In this document: in pieces, positions 24,645-32,831 of the stretch
Position numbering within the stretch: position 1 is the stretch's first letter
Layout of the letters: the number at the start of each line of letters is the position of its first letter
Assembly: GCA_017854775.1 (NCBI GenBank)
Contig: JAFMHC010000014.1
Span: 1-44,145, forward strand
Length of the DNA stretch: 44,145 nt
Origin: Gammaproteobacteria bacterium
GTDB lineage: Bacteria > Pseudomonadota > Gammaproteobacteria > Arenicellales > Arenicellaceae
Direction: 5' to 3'
Made by a program: the position numbers and the translations under genes
The notes under the pieces: model-generated
Database searches by the model: none
Told to the model about the DNA's origin: nothing
What the model saw: the letters and a program-made list of their open reading frames with translations, nothing else

Positions 24645-25901
24645 TTAGCCCTCCGAGGAATAGGCGTCAGCCTTTTGTTTAATAAATTTCTTCCAATGGT
24701 CATCACCTAAGGCATCGGCAATCGTGAAGATATCTTTATCGCCACGCCCCGACATATTGATTAGAACCACGTCGTCTTTTGACATTTGCTCTGCTTCAAG
24801 AATTGCTTGAGCGAAGGCATGTGCGGTTTCGAGCGCGGGAATCAGGCCCTCGCTTCGCATCGTTACCTTTAAGGCTTCAGTGACTTGAGTGTCAGTGACC
24901 GCCTCGAATCGAACTCGGTCCTCTTCCCAAAGGTGCACTAATACTGGGTTTACCCCAATGTAATCTAAGCCTGCTGCAACAGAATGTGTTTCTAACATGT
25001 TGCCATCATCGTTCTGCAAAAAGTAGGTCTTCATACCTTGAGCGACCCCAACAGAGGCATCTTTGTAGGCAAGGCGAGACGCGTGATTGCCTTTGCCGGG
25101 ACCGAAGCCACCAGCCTCGCAGCCAACTAACTGAACATCTTTGTCGTCCATAAAACCTTGAAATAAACCAATTGCATTTGAGCCGCCGCCGACACAGGCA
25201 TAAATGCGGTCAGGCAACTTGCCAGCGCTGCTCAGCATTTGCTCACGTGCTTCACGGCCAATGATCGATTGAAACCAACTGACCATTTCAGGAAACGGGT
25301 GTGGGCCACAAGCAGTGCCGAGTACGTAATGTGTGTCGTCCATATTGGTTACCCAATCGCGCAAGCACTCATTAATCGCATCTTTAAGCGTTTGCTGACC
25401 ATCGGTTACTGCAATTACTTCGGAGCCCATATTTTCCATCCAGAAAACATTAGGCCGCTGCCTGGCTACATCGATCGCGCCCATGTAGATGCGGCTTTCA
25501 AAGCCAAAACGCGCGGCCATGGTTGCGGTAGCATAGCCATGTTGGCCAGCACCGGTCTCAGCAATAACACGAGTCTTACCCATGCGTTTAACCAATAAGC
25601 CTTGACCCATTACATTATTAATTTTATGCGAGCCGGTGTGATTTAAGTCTTCGCGCTTTACATAGATTTGTGCGCCACCCAACTTCTTTGAAAGGTTCTC
25701 TAGGTGGGTAACCGGTGTCGGTCGGCCTGAATATGACTGCATTAGCTGCATAAACTCTTGCCAGAACGCAGGGTCTTCTTTGGCTTTGCGAAACTCTGCC
25801 TTGAGCTCTTCTATAGTGCTGTGAAGTATTTCAGGCAAAAACGTGCCGCCATACTCGCCGTAGTAGCCTTCTCGGCCGTCTTTAAAATCGAATAAATCCA
25901 T
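24645..25901 (-). CDS. trpB: Tryptophan synthase beta subunit
   Basis: PLP enzyme condensing indole with serine; 418 residues, slightly long (E. coli 397). The PLP lysine is in NHTGSHKINNVMGQ. The carboxylate-binding loop is ETGAGQHGYATAT, and the phosphate-binding glycines are in CVGGGSNAIGLF. The end is SGRGDKDIF. Several positions differ from common TrpB forms: GQHGYATAT for GQHGVATAT, VGVAQGMKTYFLQND, and a C-terminal extension. trpF and the rest of the pathway are not adjacent. A TTGACA on the minus strand (26068-26063) could serve a promoter, though its -10 is poor. The 140-nt leader shows no peptide with tandem Trp codons. Confidence 0.95.
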   Translation of the reverse strand: MDLFDFKDGREGYYGEYGGTFLPEILHSTIEELKAEFRKAKEDPAFWQEFMQLMQSYSGRPTPVTHLENLSKKLGGAQIYVKREDLNHTGSHKINNVMGQGLLVKRMGKTRVIAETGAGQHGYATATMAARFGFESRIYMGAIDVARQRPNVFWMENMGSEVIAVTDGQQTLKDAINECLRDWVTNMDDTHYVLGTACGPHPFPEMVSWFQSIIGREAREQMLSSAGKLPDRIYACVGGGSNAIGLFQGFMDDKDVQLVGCEAGGFGPGKGNHASRLAYKDASVGVAQGMKTYFLQNDDGNMLETHSVAAGLDYIGVNPVLVHLWEEDRVRFEAVTDTQVTEALKVTMRSEGLIPALETAHAFAQAILEAEQMSKDDVVLINMSGRGDKDIFTIADALGDDHWKKFIKQKADAYSSEG

Positions 25902-26087
25902 AATGCTTGGGTAGTAATTTGGGTCTTGTCAAATCGACGCGTTTCGACATAGCTGGGTGTCGAGCCGAGTGACTTTAATTGTAAGCGTATCGTAACATTC
26001 GAGCCTTATTGGCGTAACCGCTTAAGCTCAGGTTTCATGATATCCTAGCAGCTGTTCAGCGATGTCAAAATTGATAATAAAAATAGT

Positions 26088-26873
26088 ATGGATTCGGTCG
26101 TGATTATTAAAGTTATATCGGCGCTGCTATATCCGCTCGGCTTGGCCTCATTGTGTGTTTTTCTGGCCGTACTGCTGTTATTACGGGGCCGAAGATTAGC
26201 CGCACGCTATTGCTCGACTTTCGCAGTAGTTATTCTATTGCTCGCCAGTAACCCTATGCTGGCAAGCAAGCTGGTCTATAGTTTAGAACGTCAACATCCT
26301 CAGCGAGCCGTTGACTCTTTTGCTAAGCACGACGCAATTATTGTGCTCGGAGGAGGGCTGCGCATTCCTACGGCGCCTGCTAAATACGCCCAATTAGCGC
26401 ACGGCTCTGATCGTTATTGGTACGCTGCAAGATTGTATCGGGCGGCTAAGGCTGACAAAATTATTATCAGCGGCGGTAATGTTTATCAACAGCCCGGGCT
26501 AAAATCAGAGGCTTACTATGCCTCCGAATTACTGCAACAATGGGGCGTTCCGCAAGATGCTATCGAGCTTGAAGTTGGTAGCCGAACCACTGCTGAGAAT
26601 CAACGTAATACAGTTGATTTAATTAGTAAAAATAGAATTCAAAGTGCGCTATTGGTCACCTCTGCGATTCACATGCCTCGGGCTTACTCGTTATTTTTTA
26701 AGCTGCCGATTGAGATTACGCCGGCGTCGGCTGACGTTTTGATTCGCCAACAGAATTGGCCAGCAATTTTTAATTTTATTCCGTCGGCTTCTGCGCTTAG
26801 ACTTACTACCGTCGCATTGCATGAATATTATGGGATATGGTTTGCTGCGTTAAGATCTGGTTTGCTGCGTTAA
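26088..26873 (+). CDS. YdcF/ElyC-type DUF218 envelope protein
   Basis: A 261-residue inner-membrane protein. Two membrane helices lie at about residues 5-30 and 40-58 (PLGLASLCVFLAVLLLL, then STFAVVILLLAS), followed by a DUF218 domain. Its marks are DAIIVLGGGLR, KIIISGGNVYQ, SRTTAENQRNT and LLVTSAIHMPRAY. This is the arrangement of E. coli ElyC (YcbC), which affects envelope and peptidoglycan homeostasis; YdcF and SanA are relatives. The exact role is not inferable. The 3' end carries a 16-bp direct duplication that forms the last codons. Confidence 0.85.
   Translation: MDSVVIIKVISALLYPLGLASLCVFLAVLLLLRGRRLAARYCSTFAVVILLLASNPMLASKLVYSLERQHPQRAVDSFAKHDAIIVLGGGLRIPTAPAKYAQLAHGSDRYWYAARLYRAAKADKIIISGGNVYQQPGLKSEAYYASELLQQWGVPQDAIELEVGSRTTAENQRNTVDLISKNRIQSALLVTSAIHMPRAYSLFFKLPIEITPASADVLIRQQNWPAIFNFIPSASALRLTTVALHEYYGIWFAALRSGLLR
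26838..26873 (+). repeat. 16-bp direct duplication at the end of the ydcF-like gene
   Basis: TGGTTTGCTGCGTTAA occurs at 26838-26853 and again at 26858-26873. The second copy supplies the final codons and stop in a different frame from the first, so the duplication has changed the last residues of the protein. Confidence 0.85.
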
Positions 26874-26898
26874 AGAGTTTTTTGCAATAGGTCTTGAG

Positions 26899-27672
26899 TT
26901 AACGCTCGGCATCACCCGCATTGATGTGCAGTGATTTAAATGATTTTACCGCCAGATCTTGGTGCTCTTGATGAACCACGCTGGCGATCAATTGGTCACC
27001 AAGCTGTAATTGCAAGCAACGCCAAGGCTCGCCATCGCCGTCTAGGAAATCATGTTGGTGAACATCATTTTCAGCGCTGTAAAGATTTCGTTGGTTCATT
27101 TTGAAGTTAATCCCTTGCCCAGTCGCCTTACCATAGGCTTCTTTACGTGTCCAAATGGCTAGACATCGCTGGGTATTTAGCTCGCCATTTTGATAAACAA
27201 ATTCGAGTTCTTGTTGGGTAAACCGTCGATCAGCTATTGCCTTAAAGTTGATTTTTCTCGAGCGGCTTTCTATATCGACACCAACTTGCCGACCTCGGCT
27301 AAAGGCAAATACGCCGTAGCCATTGGTGTCAGTGAAGTTAAATTCCAGCGCTAACGATGGATCACTTAAGCTTGGTTTATTCAATCTGCTGTAACTTAAT
27401 AGCACCTCACTCGGCGACTGATCAGTGTAAGCCGCAAGAAGATTTAGCAAGTAGTAGCGACCGGCTAAATAGTTTTGCTGAAGCTCAGTGGTTGCTCGTC
27501 GATGATATTTATCACGCTGAATATCACTTAGAAGGTCTAACGCTGGTCTGACCTGTGGTTGATCAAGTTCTAGCGGAAGCCACCATAAATGCAGCTCGTC
27601 TGCGGCTAAATACGGAAAAGCCTGCAAAGATGCGTCATTCCAGTTAAAATTTTGTCCAAGTTTTTCCATCAT
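26899..27672 (-). CDS. Sfp-type 4'-phosphopantetheinyl transferase
   Basis: Transfers the phosphopantetheine arm of CoA to a Ser of a carrier protein; 257 residues, the size of the two-lobe Sfp/AcpT/EntD group. The first lobe holds DKYHRRATTELQQNYLAGRY and the second the Mg-binding GVDIES (after FSRGRQV) and the WTRKEAYGKATG motif (W..KEA). The start could be either of two adjacent ATGs (27672 or 27669). No NRPS, PKS or carrier-protein gene is in the window, so the target is unknown: fatty-acid ACP or a distant secondary-metabolism cluster. It is convergent with the ydcF-like gene. Confidence 0.9.
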   Translation of the reverse strand: MMEKLGQNFNWNDASLQAFPYLAADELHLWWLPLELDQPQVRPALDLLSDIQRDKYHRRATTELQQNYLAGRYYLLNLLAAYTDQSPSEVLLSYSRLNKPSLSDPSLALEFNFTDTNGYGVFAFSRGRQVGVDIESRSRKINFKAIADRRFTQQELEFVYQNGELNTQRCLAIWTRKEAYGKATGQGINFKMNQRNLYSAENDVHQHDFLDGDGEPWRCLQLQLGDQLIASVVHQEHQDLAVKSFKSLHINAGDAER

Positions 27673-27794
27673 CAATAGTGAATCTGTCGCGTTGCCCGAA
27701 AGAAAAGGCTGTTATGGTGGGTCTTGTTGAATGCCAGAGTAAGTCACGCGATAAGCGGTGTCTATTGAAAGGCTAACTTAAAGTAAATAGTAAT

Positions 27795-28475
27795 ATGAAA
27801 ACAAAACTTATCCTAGCGGCGGTTATCGCGGCCCTAATTGCCGCGTTCTTTTTCTTTGATTTAAAAGAATATGTCACATTAGATTATTTGAAATCACAGC
27901 AATCTGCGCTTAGTGAACTATATGCAAATAAGCCATTTCTGATTATCGCTATCTTTTTTCTCGTTTATACTGGCATGGCAGGGCTATCAATTCCTTTCGC
28001 GACCCCTTTAACACTTGCCGCAGGCGCTATATTTGGCACAGTGACAGGCACTATAATAGTGTCGTTCGCTAGTTCAATTGGCGCTACTATTGCTTTCATG
28101 CTGACCCGCTTCCTATTTCACGATAGTATCGAGAAGAAGTTTGGCGATCGATTGACTGGAATGAATGCGGGTATCGAAAAAGAAGGCGCGTTCTATGTGT
28201 TTGGATTGCGATTGGTCCCTATATTACCATTTGTCGTATTAAATTCGGTTCTTGGGCTGACTAAGATAAAGACTATTACGTTCTACTTGGCGAGTCAGTT
28301 GGGGATGTTGGTTGGAACTGTGGTCTACGTAAACGCGGGAACGCAACTCGCATCGATAAATTCGATTGGTGATATAGCTTCCGCCGGGTTGATTGCTTCT
28401 TTCGTTGCTTTAGGAGTGTTGCCCATCATTTCAAAATACATCTTGAATACCCTTCGACAACGCCGACAAGCGTAG
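27795..28475 (+). CDS. TVP38/TMEM64 (DedA-like) membrane protein
   Basis: Inner-membrane protein of 226 residues, SNARE-associated/VTT domain family. An N-terminal helix (residues 4-22) is followed by the re-entrant signature region LSIPFATPLTLAAGAIFG and SSIGATIAFMLTRF, then the conserved FGLRLVPILPFVVLNSVLGL with FYLASQLGMLVGTVVYV, and a last helix. Related DedA-family proteins act in undecaprenyl-phosphate or phospholipid translocation; the role here is unknown. The gene ends 10 bases before the flavoprotein gene, a common pairing in bacterial genomes, and they are surely co-transcribed. Confidence 0.88.
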   Translation: MKTKLILAAVIAALIAAFFFFDLKEYVTLDYLKSQQSALSELYANKPFLIIAIFFLVYTGMAGLSIPFATPLTLAAGAIFGTVTGTIIVSFASSIGATIAFMLTRFLFHDSIEKKFGDRLTGMNAGIEKEGAFYVFGLRLVPILPFVVLNSVLGLTKIKTITFYLASQLGMLVGTVVYVNAGTQLASINSIGDIASAGLIASFVALGVLPIISKYILNTLRQRRQA

Positions 28476-28485
28476 GAACATAGCC

Positions 28486-29925
28486 ATGGCAAAATATGAT
28501 GCAAATTTAGTAGTAATTGGTGCCGGCTCGGGCGGTTTGGTTAGTTCTCTAATTGCCGCGGCGGTTAAGTCAAAAGTTATTTTGATCGAACGCCACAAGA
28601 TGGGTGGCGATTGCTTAAATACCGGTTGTGTGCCGAGTAAAGCAATTCTACGTTCGGCTAAGGTCGCTAGTTTGATGGGGCGGGCTGAAGAATTTGGCAT
28701 CGAAGCCGTCGAGGTCAAACCGGTTTTCAGCAAGGTGATGAAACGTGTACATAAGATTATTGAAACCATTGAGCCACATGACTCGATAGAACGATTTACC
28801 AGCCTAGGTGTTGAGTGTGTTACTGGCGAAGCTGAAATTATAGACCAGCACACGGTGCGGGTTGGCGACCGAGACATACGCACCAAAAGCATTATCATTG
28901 CCGCGGGTGCACGCCCGTTTGTACCGCCAATTGAAGGCGTGCAAGATATCGACTATCTGACCTCTGACAATGTCTGGGAGCTTACCGAGTTACCTAAGAG
29001 ACTTGTGGTGCTTGGCGGCGGGCCGATTGGTTGCGAGCTGAGTCAGGCATTTGCCAAACTGGGCTCACAGGTTACCGTGGTCGAAATGATGGGCCAGCTG
29101 ATGGGTCGAGAAGACGCCGACGTTGCCGAGCTAATCACCGATAAGTTCAAAAAAGATGGCATCACTGTATTAACTGACCATAAAGCGGTTAAATTTACTA
29201 ATGATGGCGGTAATGTTCTGCATTGTGAAACCGACAATGGCGCGGTTGAAATACCGTTTGATAAAGTGCTAATTGCGGTTGGTCGAAAAGCCAATAGCGA
29301 TGGTATGGCGCTGGAAAAACTGGGTATCAAATTGCGTCGTAACGGCACCATCGAGACCGACGAATATTTACGCACAGACGTACCAAATATTTTTGCCGTC
29401 GGTGATATCGCAGGGCCATATCAATTTACCCATACGGCGTCTCACCAAGCCTGGTTCGCAACGGTAAATGCGTTATTTGGGTTTGCCAAAAAGTTCAAAG
29501 TTGATTACCGAGTAATTCCCTGGGCTACCTTTACCGCACCAGAAGTCGCGCGTGTTGGTTTGAGCGAGCGAGAAGCGCAAGAAAAAGGAATAGAGGTACA
29601 GGTTACTCGTTATGGGATTGATGATTTAGATCGTGCTATTGCCGATGGTGAGGCGCATGGGTTCATAAAGGTACTAACGCCGAAAAATGGAAAAGATACT
29701 ATTCTAGGGGTGACTATCGTTGGCAGCCATGCCGGTGAGTTAATCGCTGAGTATGTATTGGCGATGAAGCATAATCTTGGTTTGAATAAGATCTTAGGCA
29801 CAATTCACCTATACCCAAGTATGGCTGAGGCAAACAAGTTCGTTGCCGGTAATTGGAAGCGTGAAAACCAGCCGCATGGCCTATTAAAATGGGTTGAGAA
29901 ATTTCACACTTGGCGTCGTAGTTAA
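28486..29925 (+). CDS. Mercuric-reductase-like pyridine nucleotide-disulfide oxidoreductase
   Basis: FAD- and NAD(P)-dependent class I disulfide oxidoreductase of 479 residues. The FAD motif VIGAGSGGLVSS is at about residues 10-21, and the redox cysteines lie in GGDCLNTGCVPSKAIL (C-x4-C). An NAD(P) motif, VLGGGPIGCELSQAFAKLG, is near 176, a second FAD block is FAVGDIAG, and the dimerisation domain ends with GTIHLYPSMAEANK, including the active-site His/Glu. There is no N-terminal heavy-metal-binding domain and no C-terminal Cys pair as in true MerA, so mercury reduction is unlikely. The substrate is unknown. It follows the TVP38 gene and shares its operon. Confidence 0.9.
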   Translation: MAKYDANLVVIGAGSGGLVSSLIAAAVKSKVILIERHKMGGDCLNTGCVPSKAILRSAKVASLMGRAEEFGIEAVEVKPVFSKVMKRVHKIIETIEPHDSIERFTSLGVECVTGEAEIIDQHTVRVGDRDIRTKSIIIAAGARPFVPPIEGVQDIDYLTSDNVWELTELPKRLVVLGGGPIGCELSQAFAKLGSQVTVVEMMGQLMGREDADVAELITDKFKKDGITVLTDHKAVKFTNDGGNVLHCETDNGAVEIPFDKVLIAVGRKANSDGMALEKLGIKLRRNGTIETDEYLRTDVPNIFAVGDIAGPYQFTHTASHQAWFATVNALFGFAKKFKVDYRVIPWATFTAPEVARVGLSEREAQEKGIEVQVTRYGIDDLDRAIADGEAHGFIKVLTPKNGKDTILGVTIVGSHAGELIAEYVLAMKHNLGLNKILGTIHLYPSMAEANKFVAGNWKRENQPHGLLKWVEKFHTWRRS

Positions 29926-30053
29926 GTTGAATTTCTAGTTTAATTGGTAACAATCACCTTAGCTGGTGAGCCGAGATCGTAGGCCAATTATGAGGGCTCA
30001 GCATAAGTCCCGTGCTTAGTGGCAATGCTGAGTTCTCTAGAGAGAGAATAATT

Positions 30054-30878
30054 ATGAAGTTACCTTATGCAAACTGGCTTGTCAAAATTGTCGCAGTGGT
30101 TGCTCTAGCAGCCACTTTTAGCTTGGCCGTTGCTGCCCCAGACTCGAAGGTTCAAGAATTCTGGATGACGCATGATGAAGCAAGCACGATAAAGGTTTCT
30201 CATCAGGCGTGGCAAGAAATTCTTGATAAATATTTAGACGCTGAGCACCCCTCCGGGATCAACCGATTTGACTATGCCGCCGTTAAAAAATCTGATCGCC
30301 GGCTACTCAAAGACTACCTTGATGCGTTGCAAGCAATTGATCTGCACTCGCTGTCGAGGGCCGAGCAACTGGCATATTGGATAAATTTCTATAACGCGCT
30401 TACCGTTCACGTTGTATTGCAAGAGTATCCGGTTGACTCGATTCGCAGTATTCGCTTTATAACATCTCTTTTTGGCCCTTGGGATAAAAACTTAGTGAAG
30501 GTGAAAAACCAAAACCTAAGTTTGAACGATATCGAACATGAAATTTTACGTCCAATTTGGCAAGACCCACGAATTCATTTTGCGGTAAATTGTGCCAGCA
30601 TTGGTTGCCCAAATTTGATCGACAAAGCGTTTAGCGCGGCAAACTCCGATGAGTTAATGGAAGCGGCCGCATCGGATTTTATCAACCATCGTCGAGGCAT
30701 AGAGATAAATGGAGAAAGGGCTACGTTATCAAGTATTTTTGACTGGTATAGCGAAGATTTCGGTGACAATGAATCTGAAGTAATGGACTATATCCACCGC
30801 TATAGACACGCGAGTGACGAAATTCATACTATAACTAGCTTTGAATATCAGTATGACTGGGCGTTGAATCGGCCTTAA
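30054..30878 (+). CDS. Exported DUF547 protein (intact cysteine motif)
   Basis: A 274-residue protein with a signal peptide (residues 1-29, ending VAAP) and one DUF547 domain. The ATG at 30054 is chosen because AGAGAGAG lies just upstream and the signal peptide starts cleanly; an upstream non-ATG start is unlikely. Family motifs are SGINRFDYAAV, AYWINFYNALTVHVV, LSLNDIEHEILRPIW and HFAVNCASIGCPNL with its two cysteines, then the C-terminal DWYSEDFG. The biochemical function of DUF547 is unknown. The next gene is a paralogue that lacks the cysteines. A GC-poor hairpin follows at 30894-30926. Confidence 0.88.
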   Translation: MKLPYANWLVKIVAVVALAATFSLAVAAPDSKVQEFWMTHDEASTIKVSHQAWQEILDKYLDAEHPSGINRFDYAAVKKSDRRLLKDYLDALQAIDLHSLSRAEQLAYWINFYNALTVHVVLQEYPVDSIRSIRFITSLFGPWDKNLVKVKNQNLSLNDIEHEILRPIWQDPRIHFAVNCASIGCPNLIDKAFSAANSDELMEAAASDFINHRRGIEINGERATLSSIFDWYSEDFGDNESEVMDYIHRYRHASDEIHTITSFEYQYDWALNRP

Positions 30879-30893
30879 GCTAGTTTAATCATG

Positions 30894-30926
30894 GCCTTAA
30901 CGTCGGTTTTACTTCAGACTTAAGGC
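30894..30926 (+). terminator. Candidate terminator after the first DUF547 gene
   Basis: GCCTTAA-c-GTC at 30894-30904 pairs with GACTTAAGGC at 30917-30926, a 10-bp stem with one bulged C. Only a weak T-rich tail (TATTTC) follows. Confidence 0.4.
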
Positions 30927-31155
30927 TATTTCGCTCTAGATGGGCTGTTAAAGGACTAAGAAAAGTTTCATACTGTTATTGTAAACGTAGGAAATGAGTG
31001 CTAGACAAATTGTCTAGATCTTGAGGCTTGGGGTAGCAAGACCTTGTTAGTTGGTTGTCTAACGTTTCCTCTTTACAAATATAATAAAGTAATAGCTGTG
31101 GTTGTTATGTTGAGTTTTACATAACTACATGGCAACCGTACTGGAGGATGAAACT

Positions 31156-32049
31156 GTGTTTTACTTCACAAAAAGACAGGGCAAAGTTTGGGTAAATGTC
31201 TTAGTTTTTTTAGCACTTTCTTGTGCTTACGCGCCGATTGTTAGCGCGGCACCTAAGGCCGAATTAATTAAATTCTGGGATGATAGCGAGGCATTGAGCA
31301 TAATGCAGGTGGATCACTCTGCCTGGCAAGATATACTGACCGCCTACGTTGATGATCAGCACCCAAGCGGAGTCAATCGTTTTAACTACGCTTCGGTAAC
31401 GCCTAGCGACTCAGCTAAACTGAAGAATTATCTTAGTTATTTGCAAAAACTGGAGCCTCGGCAATTTAATAGCGAGGAAGCAAAGGCCTTTTGGATAAAC
31501 CTGTATAACGCGATTTTGGTTGATAAGATCGTCGACGCTTATGAATCCGGCTCACGCAGAGCAATCAATAGGCTGATGAACGGTGGAGTCGAATCCCGAG
31601 TTCTATCGCGAGAAGCAGCTGAATTGCTGATGCAGGAAATTAGCTTAAATGACATTCAGCATGGTATTTTGCGCCCGATTTGGAAAGATCCTAGAGTCCA
31701 TTTTGCTCTTAGCACTGGTGCACTTAGTGGTGCTAATATTCAAAAAACCGCATTTACCGGCGCTAATAATGAAGAGCTTTTAGAGAAGGCTAAAGCTGAA
31801 TTTATGCAGCACCCTAGAGCCGTACGAGTTGAAGATAATTCATTAGTTTTGAACTCCGTGTTCGAATGGTATGCATCAGACTTTGGCGACAATAAGAGTG
31901 CAGTCTTGGCTTATATACGTGAAAATACAAGTGATACCATGCGTCAAGCTATGGACGGTTTGTCTCGAATTAGCTTTGACTATAACTGGGACTTAAATAC
32001 CTTTGATGCTCAGTCCGGTTTTGCAGTTTCTGCGGTCAGTCGCAAGTAA
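31156..32049 (+). CDS. Exported DUF547 paralogue lacking the cysteine motif
   Basis: A 297-residue paralogue of the preceding gene. I start it at GTG 31156 because GGAGG (31143-31147) lies 8 bases upstream and yields a good signal peptide (residues 1-30, ending VSAAP); an ATG nine codons earlier has no ribosome-binding site. It keeps HPSGVNRFNYASV, AFWINLYNAILVDKI, ISLNDIQHGILRPIW and WYASDFGDNKS. Where the neighbour has HFAVNCASIGCPNL it reads HFALSTGALSGANI, so both cysteines and the proline are gone. It may be a regulatory or inactive partner. The frame is intact and not visibly decaying. The C-terminal 25 residues are extra. Confidence 0.85.
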   Translation: MFYFTKRQGKVWVNVLVFLALSCAYAPIVSAAPKAELIKFWDDSEALSIMQVDHSAWQDILTAYVDDQHPSGVNRFNYASVTPSDSAKLKNYLSYLQKLEPRQFNSEEAKAFWINLYNAILVDKIVDAYESGSRRAINRLMNGGVESRVLSREAAELLMQEISLNDIQHGILRPIWKDPRVHFALSTGALSGANIQKTAFTGANNEELLEKAKAEFMQHPRAVRVEDNSLVLNSVFEWYASDFGDNKSAVLAYIRENTSDTMRQAMDGLSRISFDYNWDLNTFDAQSGFAVSAVSRK

Positions 32050-32070
32050 GTGAATGATTCATTTTTGGAA

Positions 32071-32116
32071 TTGATCAAGCTTTCTGCAATTGATCGGGAT
32101 TTCTGGGCTTGATCAA
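32071..32116. repeat. Inverted/direct repeat TTGATCAAGC before tsaC
   Basis: TTGATCAAGC at 32071-32080 is matched by its complement GCTTGATCAA at 32107-32116. Because TTGATCAA is itself a palindrome, the same sequence is also directly repeated, with a half-copy (ATTGATCGGG) between. It may be a transcript-end hairpin for the DUF547 gene or a binding site. Confidence 0.5.
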
Positions 32117-32265
32117 GCACCTGGTTTTATTTAATTTGCCATAGCGTTGTTGCTCGCATGGCATTAAACTATCTGCCTGATTGTCCCGAACTTTATTCTA
32201 AAATGAACAGTGTATTTGTCACTAACGATCTCCTTAGATGTAGATTGCTTGGTAAGTAAGCGACA

Positions 32266-32814
32266 GTGGATGCCTCAATAAGACACGCTGTCGACGCGCT
32301 GCGCAGTGGCGGCGTTATCGCTTACCCTACCGAGTATTGTTTTGGTTTCGGTTGCGATCCTAGGGATATCAAGGCACTTGCTCGACTGCTTGATATAAAA
32401 CAGCGTAAACCAGAGCAGGGTGTTATTTTAATAGCAGCAAACCTAGAGCAAGTATCGTGCTATGCAGAGCTTGAAAACTTAGCGCGATTAAGTCAAATTA
32501 CTGACTCGTGGCCAGGCCCAAACACATGGGTGATTCCGGCCAAGCCCGCCGTTTCGAACTGGCTTAGGGGTAAACATTCGAGCATTGCGATGCGCATTTC
32601 AGATCACCCCGTCTGTCTGTCTTTGTGTCGTCAATTTAATCATCCCATTGTGTCAACCAGTGCCAATCGGCACGGCCAAGATGCCTTATTAACTGCCGCT
32701 GATGTAAGTCGAGAATTTGCCGACCAGCTAGATTATATTGTTGATGCGCCGGTGGGCGATGCAATTCAGGCGTCAACTATCCGCGATGCAATTAGTGGCC
32801 AACAATTTAGATAG
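32266..32814 (+). CDS. tsaC: L-threonylcarbamoyladenylate synthase TsaC
   Basis: Makes threonylcarbamoyl-AMP from Thr, bicarbonate and ATP for t6A modification of tRNA at position 37. The 182 residues match short TsaC (YrdC), not the longer Sua5. Motifs are [18 protein letters not shown] near residue 14, [36 protein letters not shown] and the end-of-core STSANRHGQ. The start is GTG; no in-frame ATG fits. hemF begins 17 bases after the stop, a common pairing in gammaproteobacteria. Confidence 0.93.
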   Translation: MDASIRHAVDALRSGGVIAYPTEYCFGFGCDPRDIKALARLLDIKQRKPEQGVILIAANLEQVSCYAELENLARLSQITDSWPGPNTWVIPAKPAVSNWLRGKHSSIAMRISDHPVCLSLCRQFNHPIVSTSANRHGQDALLTAADVSREFADQLDYIVDAPVGDAIQASTIRDAISGQQFR

Positions 32815-32831
32815 ACTTAATAAATAATTTT

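Noticed and set aside
25902-26040. Possible trp attenuator before trpB
   Set aside because: The only small frame (ATG AAA CCT GAG CTT...) encodes no tryptophan, and no terminator/antiterminator pair was seen.
28486-29925. Mercury-resistance function for the flavoprotein
   Set aside because: No metal-binding N-terminal domain, no C-terminal Cys pair, and no merR, merT or merP nearby.
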